Source: Pasteurella oralis (GTDB lineage: Bacteria > Pseudomonadota > Gammaproteobacteria > Enterobacterales > Pasteurellaceae). From it: a stretch of DNA of 64,000 nucleotides. Shown piece after piece: positions 49,270 to 59,358 of this stretch; position 1 is the stretch's first letter; every line of letters starts with the position of its first letter. The notes under the pieces were generated by a model. The model saw only the letters and a program-made list of their open reading frames with translations, was not told the DNA's origin and ran no database searches. The DNA is taken from contig NZ_NXGB01000002.1 of the NCBI RefSeq assembly GCF_002850605.1, forward strand, positions 186,001 through 250,000. Direction: 5' to 3'. The position numbers were made by a program, and so were the translations under genes.

Positions 49270-49611
49270 GTGTTTTTATGAAAAACCTCACATGAGCATT
49301 TTTTATCTTACTTATAGGAATATCAAAGGGATAATAATAAGCCATAGTGTGATGATCTATGTATGTTGAATTTTACGGTTATCATCTCATTAGTAGTGCT
49401 ATGCACTTATATTTGATGTCATTAATGAATTGCTCGATTACTTTTTATGTGTTTATTTTAGGTAAAGTTAATATGTGTTTTTTTACACTGTTCATTTTAA
49501 AAGAAGTAAGAAAATAGCGAGGCTTAGAGAGGGGCAATTGCGTAAATGAAAAAGGGCAGCTTAGTTGTAATTAGCTTGCCCTAGTTAATATTGTCATGTG
49601 TTTTAGTATAG

Positions 49612-50370
49612 TTATTTACTTGTTCTAGCAACATTTAATGCGGCACTACTTTGTGCGGTTGGCATGACTTCAATACGATTAATATTGACATGTTCAGGCT
49701 GTTGATTAGCCCATAATACAATGTTAGCAATATCTTCTGCTGTAACGAATTGTACGTTTTCATACAATTTTGCTGCACGTTCATCATCTCCTTTAAAGCG
49801 CACATTAGAAAATTCTGTGCCACCACAAAGACCAGGTTCAATATTCGTCACACGAATCGCAGTACCTGCTAAATCAGCGCGTAAATTTAAACTAAATTGC
49901 TTAACAAATGCTTTTGTTGCACCATACACATTACCACCTGGGTAAGGATAAGTCCCTGCAATTGAGCCTAAATTAATAATATGACCAGTATTACGAGCCA
50001 CCATTTGTGGTAATACTAAACGTGTCATCGTGACTAATCCCATTGTATTGGTATTAATCATTTGTGCCCAGTCATCTAAATTCGCTTTATCTGCACTTTC
50101 TAAACCTAAGGCAAGTCCCGCATTATTAACCAATAGATCAATGGATTGCCATGGAAAAGGTAAGCTTTGTATTGCCATTTCAGTGGCATTGCGATCACTT
50201 AAGTCAAAGGCAAGTGGTAAAAAATCATCACCAAATTCTTGTTGTAATGTTTGTAAACGTGCAGCACGTCTACCTGTACCAATGACTTGATAACCGTGTT
50301 GTAAAAGTGTACGGCAAATAGCACGACCAAAACCTGCTGTGGCTCCTGTGACTAATGCAATTTTTTTCAT
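49612..50370 (-). CDS. ydfG: short-chain dehydrogenase, YdfG-like
   Basis: An NADP-dependent SDR of 252 residues, like E. coli YdfG, which oxidises 3-hydroxy acids and reduces malonic semialdehyde. The cofactor motif TGATAGFGRAI is near 8-18, NNAG follows at about 88, and the catalytic S, Y-x-x-x-K is in NLGSIAG and YPYPGGNVYGATK. The ending differs little from YdfG. It sits between trpCF and trpBA on the same strand with its own GAGGTG ribosome site, and a link with tryptophan synthesis is not evident. Confidence 0.9.
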   Translation of the reverse strand: MKKIALVTGATAGFGRAICRTLLQHGYQVIGTGRRAARLQTLQQEFGDDFLPLAFDLSDRNATEMAIQSLPFPWQSIDLLVNNAGLALGLESADKANLDDWAQMINTNTMGLVTMTRLVLPQMVARNTGHIINLGSIAGTYPYPGGNVYGATKAFVKQFSLNLRADLAGTAIRVTNIEPGLCGGTEFSNVRFKGDDERAAKLYENVQFVTAEDIANIVLWANQQPEHVNINRIEVMPTAQSSAALNVARTSK

Positions 50371-50429
50371 TTTTCACCTCGTGTAACTTGTTAAATAAGA
50401 TTAATTTTGTTTCAAGTATAATAAGATAT

Positions 50430-51851
50430 TCAATCATAACAAAATTGGCGAATTTGTGAAAAAACTGCGCTCATTTTTTCTGCTGATTTCATTCCTGCCG
50501 TGTGTTCTATTCCAGAGTTTAAATCAATACCTAAACAACCTTGTGCTAGAGCCTGTTTGATATTATTCGGATTAATCCCGCCTGCTAGCATAATTTTAGC
50601 TTTCAAATGTGTGGGTAGCCGTGTCCAATCAAATGACATCCCAGTTCCCCCTTGTTGCTGAGCAGTTTTGCTATCAAACACATAACGATCAACATGCAAA
50701 TTTTCTTCAATTTGTGCCGCACTTTGGGTTGTCACATCCACTGAGATGGCTTGCCAGATTTGACAAGATGGTGAGAGTTGCTGGCGCAGTGTCGTGATAA
50801 ATTCAGTCGTTTCGTTACCGTGTAACTGAACGGCGTATAAAGTGAGTTGGCTCGCCATTTTACAGATAAAATCAACAGCTTGATTCTGAAAAACACCAAC
50901 AAAACGTAATGGTGCTTGTGTGACCAGTTCTTGCGCTTGGTGTAAACTGACACAGCGTTTCGATTGTTCAGCAAAAATCAATCCACCATATAATGCCCCT
51001 TGTTGATAAGCTTCGATAACATCTTGTGAACGTGTTAATCCACATACTTTATTCTCACCAAAAAGAATAGCACGTACGGCGTGATTTAAGTCAGCTTCGC
51101 CCATTAAACTACTACCAATTAAAAAGCCATCAGCAGCGTGGCTTAGTTGACAAATTTGTTGGTGATTATAGATACCTGACTCACTAATAATTTTGCACCC
51201 TGCGGGAATTTTGTCTGCATATTTCAAACTGAGAGCCATAACTCGATTAAGATCGATACTTAAATCATGTAAGTTACGATTATTCACACCAATGACTTTA
51301 GCATTCAGTGTCAATGCACGTTCAAATTCGGCTTCATTGCTGGTTTCCGTTAATATACCCATGCCTAACTGATGGGCTAAATCTGCAAGAGTACGATAAG
51401 TGTCATCATCAATAACAGATAACATTAATAAAATCGCATCAGCTTGATGATAACGGGCAAGATAAACTTGATAGGTCGATATGATGAAATCTTTACACAG
51501 CACAGGCTGCCTTACACGTGCACGTACTTGTTGCAAATGCGTAAAATTACCCTGAAAGTATTTTTCATCTGTCAATACTGAAATCACAGAAGCATATTGC
51601 TTATACACATCGGCGATTGCTGCCAAATTAAAATCAGCGCGAATTAAACCTTTAGAAGGAGAAGCTTTTTTACATTCTAAGATATAAGCAGGCGATTGTT
51701 TACTACCTTGTTGTATTGCGTGATAAAAAGAGCGGTCAGTTTTTGTCAAGTTTTGTTGCAATTGAGATAATGGCAGCAGCGCTTGTTTATCCGCTACCCA
51801 TTGTCTTTTATCTTGTATTATTTTTTGTAAAATTGTTGGTGTGTTTTGCAT
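50430..51851 (-). CDS. trpC: bifunctional indole-3-glycerol phosphate synthase / PRA isomerase TrpCF
   Basis: One 473-residue protein carries two TIM barrels, as in E. coli. Residues 1-255 are the synthase ([38 protein letters not shown]). Residues about 256-473 are the isomerase ([10 protein letters not shown], the catalytic cysteine in KVCGLT, and LAGGINPNN). It makes indole-glycerol phosphate from PRA. It is downstream of trpD and the GST gene in the same direction, with gaps of 31-39 bases, so one transcript from the trpD promoter is likely. Confidence 0.96.
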   Translation of the reverse strand: MQNTPTILQKIIQDKRQWVADKQALLPLSQLQQNLTKTDRSFYHAIQQGSKQSPAYILECKKASPSKGLIRADFNLAAIADVYKQYASVISVLTDEKYFQGNFTHLQQVRARVRQPVLCKDFIISTYQVYLARYHQADAILLMLSVIDDDTYRTLADLAHQLGMGILTETSNEAEFERALTLNAKVIGVNNRNLHDLSIDLNRVMALSLKYADKIPAGCKIISESGIYNHQQICQLSHAADGFLIGSSLMGEADLNHAVRAILFGENKVCGLTRSQDVIEAYQQGALYGGLIFAEQSKRCVSLHQAQELVTQAPLRFVGVFQNQAVDFICKMASQLTLYAVQLHGNETTEFITTLRQQLSPSCQIWQAISVDVTTQSAAQIEENLHVDRYVFDSKTAQQQGGTGMSFDWTRLPTHLKAKIMLAGGINPNNIKQALAQGCLGIDLNSGIEHTAGMKSAEKMSAVFSQIRQFCYD

Positions 51852-51882
51852 AGTGATTTATTTTCATGATTAATTCTAGAAG

Positions 51883-52491
51883 CTAACTATTCAGCCATTG
51901 TTGTAAGCTAGGTAAAGCTAATAAGCGTTTCTGATAATTTAATGCACTTTCGCTAAAGTAATGGTGTAAACCATAGGTTTCAATACGTCCTGCCACTGGG
52001 ACAAAGAATGCATCTACTGCCGTAAATTGTTTACCCGCTAAATAGTCTCCACCAAAACGATCTAGACCTTCTTCCCATAACTGATTAATTCGTTTAAGTT
52101 CTGTCTGTAGCGCGAGAGGAATTTCAGCTAATGTGATTCGGTTTATCGGATCATAATGGCAAATTGAACGTAAGTGCTCAAAGCCAGAATGCATTTCTGC
52201 ACAAGCTGAACGTGACCATGCACGTACAGTACGATCTTCTGCCCATATTTGTGGATAATCCTCAGCAATAAACTCGATAATAGCTAGACTATCCCAAATA
52301 ATCTGTCCTTGATAATGCAGAACTGGAATTTTAGATGTTGGTGAAAACGCCAAAAATTGTTGGCGCTGTTCACTCAAATCATCTAAATAACGTACTGTTT
52401 TTTGCTCAAATGGAATATGTAATGTTTTTAATAAAATCCATGGGCGTAGTGACCAAGAAGAACAAGGTGGATTAACATATAATTGATACAT
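51883..52491 (-). CDS. glutathione S-transferase family protein
   Basis: A 202-residue two-domain GST. The N-terminal thioredoxin-like domain has CSSWSLRPWILLK, where a Ser/Cys at the active-site position is available, the cis-Pro SKIPVLHY and the glutathione-binding WDSLAIIEFI. The helical C-terminal domain runs from about 90. The substrate is unknown. It is inserted between trpD and trpCF in the same orientation and close spacing, so it is probably co-repressed by tryptophan although no biochemical link is known to me. Confidence 0.88.
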   Translation of the reverse strand: MYQLYVNPPCSSWSLRPWILLKTLHIPFEQKTVRYLDDLSEQRQQFLAFSPTSKIPVLHYQGQIIWDSLAIIEFIAEDYPQIWAEDRTVRAWSRSACAEMHSGFEHLRSICHYDPINRITLAEIPLALQTELKRINQLWEEGLDRFGGDYLAGKQFTAVDAFFVPVAGRIETYGLHHYFSESALNYQKRLLALPSLQQWLNS

Positions 52492-52530
52492 AAATGTGGT
52501 CCTATAGTTAATGAAATGTTAGATGAAGTA

Positions 52531-53532
52531 TCAATATTGCGTTAATTTTGTGAGTATTTCAAATGCTTTTCCACTAGCAAGTACAGCTAATACCTGTTCA
52601 GCACTTTGTTTTAAATCTGCATAACCAAAAAGCTTCATTAGCATCGCTGTATTCATCGCGACAGCATGACGATGTGCTACTTCACCTTTGCCTTGTAAAA
52701 GTGCGCTAATTATTTGTGCATTTTCCTGCGGACTACCGCCTCGTAATTTTTCTAGTGATTGTGGCTGAAAACCAAAATCTTGTGGTGTCAAATAATAGCG
52801 TTCAATTTTCCCATTCCGTACTTCTGCCACTTCTGTTCTGCCATGTAAAGCAATTTCATCGACCCCTTCTCCATGTACAATCAGCGTATGTTCATGTTCC
52901 AAACGGGCAACTGTTTCTGCATAAAGTTGAATCAAATCAGGCGAATATACACCGAGTAGCTGACGTTTCGGTTTAGCAGGATTAATTAATGGACCTAAAA
53001 TATTAAAGATCGTCCGTGTTTTTAATGCTTGGCGCACGGGGGTTGCATGTTTGAACCCCAAATGATATTGCGGGGCAAAGAGAAAACAAAGCCCAATATC
53101 ATCTAAGGCTTGACGAGCTTGTTTCGCACTCATTGTGAGATTAATACCAAGCTCTGTAAGTAAGTCACTCGAACCAGTTTGGCTAGATACACTACGGTTA
53201 CCATGTTTTGCCACTTTAAGCCCACAAGCGGCTGCTACAATTGCTGAAGCAGTAGAAATATTGATGGTATTGGTGCCATTACCACCAGTGCCAACAATAT
53301 CTGCAAACGGGTAGTCGGGGGTTGGGAAAGGTTGTGCATTTGCTTGTAGTGCCGATACTGCACCACTAATTTCCTCGACAGTTTCACCACGCAGTTTGAA
53401 TGTAATTAACACTGCTGTCAGTTGTTCATTACTTAATTGACCGCGCACAATTGCAGTAAATAGCATTTCAGTTTGTGGCTGATTTAATGTTTTTTTATCA
53501 AAAAGTTGTTGGAGTAATAGTTCTGTTTGCAT
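52531..53532 (-). CDS. trpD: anthranilate phosphoribosyltransferase
   Basis: Transfers phosphoribose from PRPP to anthranilate. I set the start at 53532 ([11 protein letters not shown]), giving 333 residues. The open frame extends to 53607, but that would begin upstream of the transcription start, inside the promoter at 53576-53607; an in-frame ATG at 53547 is also possible. Conserved: [42 protein letters not shown]. It is a free-standing TrpD, not fused to TrpG as in E. coli. Confidence 0.95.
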   Translation of the reverse strand: MQTELLLQQLFDKKTLNQPQTEMLFTAIVRGQLSNEQLTAVLITFKLRGETVEEISGAVSALQANAQPFPTPDYPFADIVGTGGNGTNTINISTASAIVAAACGLKVAKHGNRSVSSQTGSSDLLTELGINLTMSAKQARQALDDIGLCFLFAPQYHLGFKHATPVRQALKTRTIFNILGPLINPAKPKRQLLGVYSPDLIQLYAETVARLEHEHTLIVHGEGVDEIALHGRTEVAEVRNGKIERYYLTPQDFGFQPQSLEKLRGGSPQENAQIISALLQGKGEVAHRHAVAMNTAMLMKLFGYADLKQSAEQVLAVLASGKAFEILTKLTQY

Positions 53533-53575
53533 TATTTTTCCCTTCATGATTTCTTCCTTATAGAACGCACATTGA

Positions 53576-53607
53576 ACTATTAAACTAGTGCAATTGAATA
53601 AAGTCAA
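53576..53607 (-). promoter_or_regulatory. trpD-gst-trpCF promoter with TrpR-type operator
   Basis: Minus-strand -35 TTGACT (53607-53602), 17 bp, -10 TTTAAT (53584-53579) inside the operator ACTAGTTTAATAGT (53589-53576), identical to the copies at trpB and trpE. The remaining gap to trpG (53608-53925) holds an uptake core at 53902 and nothing else I can identify. Confidence 0.88.
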
Positions 53608-53925
53608 GCTTTTAAAATTTTTATTCGTGTAATGAGAATATTGAATATATGTTAAGTTGCTATCGTAAAGTTAATCATTGAGATAGTTCAGAAAGTTGGG
53701 AAAGGTTATCTTATTTGTATTGTAAGGAAAAAATGTCTCTTTTTATTTTGCTACCACGAGTTTATTGACTAATCGGTTTGGGTAGCGCGTTTTCCCATGA
53801 ATCAATTTCAATTTATGTGACAGGGTGACTTATTTACATTAACCATAAATACAAACTCTGTCCCAGCAAACAGAGATATTATCAACGCTCACTTTAGAAT
53901 GAAGTGCGGTCCATTTTGGCGGAAT

Positions 53926-54507
53926 TTAATGCGGTAATAACCAAGTAATTGTTTGAGCTAAAAGTTGACTACCTTGTACAGTCAAAATGCTTTCAGGATG
54001 AAATTGAAAACCACAAATAGGCAAGCTACGGTGACGAATTGCCATCACAATACCATGGTAATCCGCATTGATTATCAATTCTGTCGGTAACTGACTCCCC
54101 ATTAAGGAATGATAACGTGCAACAGGCATTGGATTTGGCAGCAGAGTAAACATGGCTTGTTCATCATGCTGAATTTTTGACACCTTACCGTGCAATACCT
54201 CGCCCGCATGAATCACTTTACCGCCAAATGCTTCAATTAGTGCTTGATGACCTAAGCAAATTCCCAGAATAGGTATTTTATTTTTGACACGTTCAATGAG
54301 TGGTAACATATTGCCTGCTTGCCGTGGCGTACCTGGACCAGGCGAAAGCGCTAAAATAGTATTAGGTTGGCTCAATGCAGCTTGTTCCAAGATATCAATG
54401 TCACAGTCATTACGGTAAATGCGGACGTGATGACCTAAACGACGAAATTGATCCACTAAGTTATAGGTAAATGAATCAAAGTTATCTAAAAATAAAATAG
54501 TCGCCAT
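53926..54507 (-). CDS. trpG: anthranilate synthase component II (glutamine amidotransferase)
   Basis: Supplies ammonia from glutamine to TrpE. The 193 residues are a class I amidotransferase with LSPGPGTP, catalytic C84 in GICLGHQAL, and H-x-E in FHPES. It lies 18 bases after trpE, clearly the same unit. It could in principle also serve aminodeoxychorismate synthase (PabA), but the trpE linkage favours TrpG. Confidence 0.95.
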   Translation of the reverse strand: MATILFLDNFDSFTYNLVDQFRRLGHHVRIYRNDCDIDILEQAALSQPNTILALSPGPGTPRQAGNMLPLIERVKNKIPILGICLGHQALIEAFGGKVIHAGEVLHGKVSKIQHDEQAMFTLLPNPMPVARYHSLMGSQLPTELIINADYHGIVMAIRHRSLPICGFQFHPESILTVQGSQLLAQTITWLLPH

Positions 54508-54525
54508 GCGTTTTCCTTATTGATA

Positions 54526-56067
54526 TTAGGCTAGCGTGTTGGTTTGAATAATAGCATTAATAACAGCTTTGGCTTTATGTCTGGTTTCATCTGCTTCTAA
54601 TTGTGGATCAGAATCCAAAACTTCGCCGCAACCTGCTTGAATATAAGCAATCCCTTGTTGCACAAAAGCAGAACGGATTACAATACAAGTATCAAAATCA
54701 CCATGTGAAGATAAATAACCCACCGCACCACCGTAACTATGACGTTTTTGTTGTTCAAATTGATAAATTAGCTGCATCGCTTTAATTTTGGGTGCGCCAG
54801 TTAATGTTCCCATATTCATACAAGCCTGATAGGCATGTAATGCATCAAGTTCTGGTCGTAATTTACCGATAACACGTGATACTAAATGCATAATGTGTGA
54901 ATAACGATCCACTTGCATTAAATCTGCGACTTGACGTGAGCCACTTTCACAAACTCTTGCCACATCATTGCGAGCCAAATCGACTAACATTAAATGTTCA
55001 GCTACTTCTTTTTGATCTAAACGTAATTCAAGTTCTAAACGTGCATCCAGCTCCAAATCAATTTGCCCCTCTGAATTAAAACCACGAGGACGTGATCCTG
55101 CAATTGGGTAAATTTCCAATTGACGATTATGTGCATTGTATTTCAGTGCACTTTCTGGTGAAGCTCCGAATAAAGTAAAATCATCATCTTGCATAAAGAA
55201 CATATAGGGACTGGGATTATTTTTCTTTAATTGCTGATAACTTGCGAGTGTATTTGGACAAGCTAATGAAAAACGACGTGACGGGACAATTTGAAACACA
55301 TCACCTTGATAAATATGCTGTTTCAATGCATGAATGATGACTTTAAATTGTTCATCATCTAAGTTGGTTTGCACTTCTGTTGAGGCAGAATGACGTATTA
55401 AGTGCGGTTCAATTTCACGTAATTTTTGTGTAATTTCAAGCGTACTTTGTTGCAATTGAGGTAAGTATTGTGGATCAAAGCAGAACGAATGTAATTCAGC
55501 TTGTTGTAATTGATGATCGAGCACTAATACTTGTTCTGCGAGATAGAAACAATAATCCGGACAACTTAATCCATCTTCTTTTAATTGAATATTATCCATC
55601 GGGATAAAATTCGCAACTAAATCATAAGCAAATAAACCAGCTAGTAAAATAGGATTGTCGCTATGCTGATAAAGCGATGTAATAGTACGCAAGCCATCAA
55701 ACAGAGTAGTTGCTTGTAATTTACTGTCTTCATCAAGATTTTTATCTAATGGCGCAAATTCAATAATAAGTTCATTTTCTGTGCTACTTAAACATTGAAC
55801 CAATCCCTGTAACTTATTTTTAAGTTGTGCTAAAACTGCCTTTCCATTTGCCGTTTTAGCACGATATGTAACTTGTAATCCATGACAAGTCATTTTCACT
55901 GCTGGTTCAATAAACAGTAAGCTTTTCAAGCTATTTTTGCTGGTAATTTCAGCAGATTCTAGCAGTAATGTATTCTTTTTATCATGACATAATGCATGAA
56001 ATATCAAAGTAGGATCACTGTAGTAAGGTATTTGCTTAGTGAATGTATGAATAAAGGATAACGACAT
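54526..56067 (-). CDS. trpE: anthranilate synthase component I
   Basis: Makes anthranilate from chorismate, with TrpG. I set the start at 56067, giving 513 residues (MSLSFIHTFTKQIPYY), because the longer frame to 56175 would begin upstream of the promoter at 56099-56130. The feedback site LLLES (34-38) is present, so Trp inhibition is likely. The catalytic domain has PSPYMFFMQ, SRPRG, RNDVARV and TLTGAPKIKAMQLI. The transcript leader is only about 30 nt, too short for a trpL-type attenuator. Confidence 0.96.
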   Translation of the reverse strand: MSLSFIHTFTKQIPYYSDPTLIFHALCHDKKNTLLLESAEITSKNSLKSLLFIEPAVKMTCHGLQVTYRAKTANGKAVLAQLKNKLQGLVQCLSSTENELIIEFAPLDKNLDEDSKLQATTLFDGLRTITSLYQHSDNPILLAGLFAYDLVANFIPMDNIQLKEDGLSCPDYCFYLAEQVLVLDHQLQQAELHSFCFDPQYLPQLQQSTLEITQKLREIEPHLIRHSASTEVQTNLDDEQFKVIIHALKQHIYQGDVFQIVPSRRFSLACPNTLASYQQLKKNNPSPYMFFMQDDDFTLFGASPESALKYNAHNRQLEIYPIAGSRPRGFNSEGQIDLELDARLELELRLDQKEVAEHLMLVDLARNDVARVCESGSRQVADLMQVDRYSHIMHLVSRVIGKLRPELDALHAYQACMNMGTLTGAPKIKAMQLIYQFEQQKRHSYGGAVGYLSSHGDFDTCIVIRSAFVQQGIAYIQAGCGEVLDSDPQLEADETRHKAKAVINAIIQTNTLA

Positions 56068-56098
56068 AATAAATAAACTTCTAGTCTTTGAATTTTTA

Positions 56099-56130
56099 AC
56101 TATTAAACTAGTGCATGATTTGATTGTCAA
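56099..56130 (-). promoter_or_regulatory. trpEG promoter with TrpR-type operator
   Basis: Minus-strand -35 TTGACA (56130-56125), 17 bp, -10 TTTAAT (56107-56102) within the operator ACTAGTTTAATAGT (56112-56099). It is the best -35 of the three trp promoters. Confidence 0.9.
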
Positions 56131-56350
56131 GTTAAGTGAGTAGTTTGATGAATGGATAGGTTGAAAAATAGACAAAAGGGAAGTGTCCTTAATCTGATTA
56201 AAGGAAAAAATAGGCTTATTGCGAAATCTATTATGTTTATCTGTTGTATTAAACTTTAATTACGAACTTGTGTATGTTGAGTGATTTTGTTTATTGAAAT
56301 AAGGTGAAAATAGTTTAAGAATCAAATGAGATAAGATATACGATTGCTAG

Positions 56351-56370
56351 GGCAGACGAATAAGTCTGCC
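56351..56370. terminator. hairpin downstream of azoR
   Basis: GGCAGAC, 6-base loop, GTCTGCC. There is no clear T run on either strand, so it may be a weak or rho-assisted end, or an mRNA-stabilising stem. The stretch 56131-56350 otherwise shows nothing I can identify. Confidence 0.4.
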
Positions 56371-56399
56371 TCAAATGCTCAATCTTAGCGTAACCTGTA

Positions 56400-56990
56400 T
56401 TAGAGAGAGGATAATACTTGATCAATTTGTTGTTTGGCTAAAGTTTGTGCTTTTTCAATTGCTGGTGCGCCTGAACCAATGCCTTCTGCATAAATAAATT
56501 GCACATCAGTAATACCAACGAAAGCAAGCATTGTTTTCACATAAGCTGTCACTAAATCGGTTATTCGATTTTGATGTAAACCACCAAATGCGACTAACAC
56601 AATTGCTTTTTTTCCTTTTATTAGTCCTTCAGGACCATTTGAACCATATTGGAAAGTAACACGAGGGCGTGCAATAAAATCAAAATAACTTTTTAGCTGT
56701 GTTGGAATATTAAAGTTATACATTGGTGCATTAATTACTACAATGTCAGTATCTTTAAGTTCATTGACTAATTGATCGGATAAGGATAATAATGCCAATT
56801 CTTGTTGTGTAGTAGGTTGTCCACGTAATGCATTTGCGGCGATACTATCAAAATGTGGGAGTGGTTGTTGTGCTAGATCACGCTGCGTAACCTCAGCATG
56901 AGCTAACTTAGAAACAAAGTAATCAGATAATTGATTAGTTTGAGAATTTTCTGCCAAAATACTTGATTTTAAAACTAAAACTTTTTTCAT
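56400..56990 (-). CDS. azoR: FMN-dependent NADH:quinone oxidoreductase/azoreductase
   Basis: A flavodoxin-fold enzyme of 196 residues that reduces quinones and azo compounds in two-electron steps and probably protects against thiol stress. FMN-binding [19 protein letters not shown] is at the N-terminus, followed by [22 protein letters not shown] and the GGLHQN loop, all typical of AzoR. The length fits the E. coli enzyme (201). A single gene with its own upstream region. Confidence 0.94.
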   Translation of the reverse strand: MKKVLVLKSSILAENSQTNQLSDYFVSKLAHAEVTQRDLAQQPLPHFDSIAANALRGQPTTQQELALLSLSDQLVNELKDTDIVVINAPMYNFNIPTQLKSYFDFIARPRVTFQYGSNGPEGLIKGKKAIVLVAFGGLHQNRITDLVTAYVKTMLAFVGITDVQFIYAEGIGSGAPAIEKAQTLAKQQIDQVLSSL

Positions 56991-57173
56991 TTTATTATAC
57001 TTCCTTTTGAATAAACAGTGCTGAAAATAGCATTTTATTATAAGCCTTGTCTGAATGAAATAAATGGTATTTTAAGAAAAAGATTATCAACGATAAGTTA
57101 AAAATCTGAGTCAGAATTGCACTTTTAGTTAAATTGGTTATGATAACTAAGCATTTATTTTAAGGAGAAAAAC

Positions 57174-58232
57174 ATGTGGTCTGAAATTGCAGCAGGTTAT
57201 GCGGTGTTTATATTAGAAATTTTAACAATTTTATTAGTTATTGCGGGTATTGGGGTTATGATTTTTGTCTTAAAACAGCATAAATCTAAACTGCAAGGTG
57301 AATTAATTATCACTGATTTATCAAAAGATTATAGTGAAAATACGAAGAAATTACGCGATTTTCATTTAAGTGAAGATGCACTTAAACAAGTGGAAAAAGC
57401 GCAGAAAAAAGCGGATAAAGAAAAAGCGAAAGCAGAAAAAGAAAAACGCAAAAAAGGGGAGGATATTGATGCGGAACGTAAACCTCACCTTTATGTTTTA
57501 ACTTTTCACGGCGATATTATGGCATCAGATACCAATGCATTACGTGAAGAAATTAGTGCGATTATTGGTGTTGCAAAGCCAGAAGATGAAGTACTTTTAC
57601 GTTTAGAAAGCCCTGGAGGTGTTGTACATGGTTATGGCTTAGCTGCTTCACAATTAACGCGTTTAAAACAACATGGTATTAAGCTCACGGTAGCAGTAGA
57701 TAAAGTAGCTGCAAGTGGTGGTTATATGATGGCTTGTGTAGCCGATAAAATTGTATCTGCACCCTTTGCGATTATTGGCTCTGTTGGCGTAGTAGCACAA
57801 ATTCCGAATATTCACCGCTTTTTGAAAAAGCACGATGTGGATGTGGATGTTATGACCGCAGGAGAATATAAACGGACAATGACAGTATTGGGTGAAAATA
57901 CTGCAAAAGGTAAACAAAAATTCCAACAAGAATTGGATGAAACTCATCAATTGTTTAAACAATTTGTGGCGCAAAATCGACCGCAGTTAGAGATTAATGA
58001 AATTGCGACAGGTGAACATTGGTTTGGACAGCAGGCATTATTGCTACATTTAGTTGATGAAATTGCGACAAGTGATGATTTAATTTTGCAAGCTATGCAA
58101 GAAAAGACGGTACTTTCAGTCAAATATTCAGTGAAAAAATCATTATTGCAAAAAATAGGAAAACAAGCGGAAGAAAGCACAGATAATTTGTTATTACGTT
58201 GGTTAAAAAGAAATAACAGTACATTACTTTAG
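57174..58232 (+). CDS. sohB: S49-family inner-membrane peptidase SohB
   Basis: A 352-residue protease. One N-terminal membrane helix (about 10-33) is followed by a highly charged Lys/Glu linker (about 70-105), then a ClpP-like S49 domain. The catalytic dyad is S181 (KVAASGGYM) and K233 (AGEYKRT). SohB was found as a multicopy suppressor of degP loss in E. coli; natural substrates are unknown. AAGGAG lies 9 bases upstream of ATG. No close partner genes. Confidence 0.95.
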   Translation: MWSEIAAGYAVFILEILTILLVIAGIGVMIFVLKQHKSKLQGELIITDLSKDYSENTKKLRDFHLSEDALKQVEKAQKKADKEKAKAEKEKRKKGEDIDAERKPHLYVLTFHGDIMASDTNALREEISAIIGVAKPEDEVLLRLESPGGVVHGYGLAASQLTRLKQHGIKLTVAVDKVAASGGYMMACVADKIVSAPFAIIGSVGVVAQIPNIHRFLKKHDVDVDVMTAGEYKRTMTVLGENTAKGKQKFQQELDETHQLFKQFVAQNRPQLEINEIATGEHWFGQQALLLHLVDEIATSDDLILQAMQEKTVLSVKYSVKKSLLQKIGKQAEESTDNLLLRWLKRNNSTLL

Positions 58233-58478
58233 CTGAACTGAATCATCTTTACATTACTTGACTAAATGTTATGAAATATGAAGTATTTATTGGTTTACTT
58301 TGCTAAGAATACCACTTACTATATTAAGCCAAATTTTGAACAATTTTTCATATCATAAATTGTTTAGCTAAAAATAAAGATACAAGAATTGTTTTTTTAT
58401 TGAGAGTCAGTCTCTAAAGTATTGCTGTGATTAATGAGATGACAATTTTCAACAATGAAAGGAACTAAGGTAAAACAT

Positions 58479-59297
58479 ATGAAATTATCACGTTTTTTAT
58501 TAACCGCTGTTGCTGCGACAACGTTAGTTGCTTGTGGTAACTTAAGTAAAGTGACTGACGAAGGAACATCAGATAATTTAGTCTGGCCAAAAATTGATGA
58601 GTCAGTATTCAATCATGATGGTAGCCAATTTGGTTCTTGGCCAAACTGGGATAATGTTCGTATGATTGAACGTGGTATGAATAAAGATGAACTTTATAAT
58701 TTAATTGGTCGTCCACACTTTGCTGAAGGACTTTATGGTGTTCGTGAATGGGATTACGTATTTAATTATCGTGAAAATGGCGTACATAAAGTTTGCCAGT
58801 ACAAAGTATTATTTGATAAAAACATGAATGCACAAAGCTTCTTCTGGTATCCAAATGGTTGTAATGGAAATTCTGCATTCAGTTTAAGTGGTGATTTCTT
58901 ATTTGATTTCAATAAAGATGTTTTAACGGTAAAAGGTAAAGAAGTTGTTGATAGTGTTGCTGCGCAATTAAAATCTTCTGCCGCTAAAGAAGTAAAAGTC
59001 GCTGGTTTTACTGATCGTTTAGGTTCAGAAGCTTATAACTTAAAGCTTTCTCAACGTCGCGCAGATCGCGTTAAAGCGCGTTTAATTGAACAAGGTGTTG
59101 ATGCTAATATTCATGCAGTCGGTTATGGTAAAGCACAGCAAGTGAAAGCTTGTGATGGTGTACAAGGTGCAGAATTAAGAGATTGTTTACGTCCTAACCG
59201 TCGCGTAGAAATTACAGCTTCAGGTACGACTTTAAAACAAAGTGCACACGGTATGGAAGCGGGCACAACAGGTCCAGCGCCGCTTTATAGAAAATAA
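58479..59297 (+). CDS. outer-membrane lipoprotein, SmpA/OmlA-like + OmpA domain
   Basis: A 272-residue lipoprotein. I start it at 58479 (MKLSRFLLTAVAATTLVAC, lipid C19), which has AAGG at 8 bases; an earlier in-frame ATG (58455) has no ribosome site. Residues about 60-125 resemble the BamE/OmlA fold (RGMNKDELYNLIGRPHF). Residues about 140-255 are an OmpA peptidoglycan-binding domain with VAGFTDRLGSEAYNLKLSQRRADRV. The two disulfide-type cysteines (ACDG, DCLRPNRRVE) are typical. It likely ties the outer membrane to the cell wall. Confidence 0.9.
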   Translation: MKLSRFLLTAVAATTLVACGNLSKVTDEGTSDNLVWPKIDESVFNHDGSQFGSWPNWDNVRMIERGMNKDELYNLIGRPHFAEGLYGVREWDYVFNYRENGVHKVCQYKVLFDKNMNAQSFFWYPNGCNGNSAFSLSGDFLFDFNKDVLTVKGKEVVDSVAAQLKSSAAKEVKVAGFTDRLGSEAYNLKLSQRRADRVKARLIEQGVDANIHAVGYGKAQQVKACDGVQGAELRDCLRPNRRVEITASGTTLKQSAHGMEAGTTGPAPLYRK

Positions 59298-59316
59298 TCA
59301 ATTCATTAATCAATAC

Positions 59317-59347
59317 AAGGCTCTTTATATGAAGAGCCTTTTATTTT
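59317..59347 (+). terminator. terminator of the OmpA-type lipoprotein gene
   Basis: AAGGCTCTT pairs with AAGAGCCTT around a 6-base loop, followed by TTATTTTT. Confidence 0.85.
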
Positions 59348-59358
59348 TGCGCAACAAA

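Noticed and set aside
56068..56130. Search for a trpL-type leader peptide and attenuator before trpE
   Set aside because: Only about 30 nt separate the expected transcript start from trpE; there is no Trp-rich frame and no terminator hairpin.
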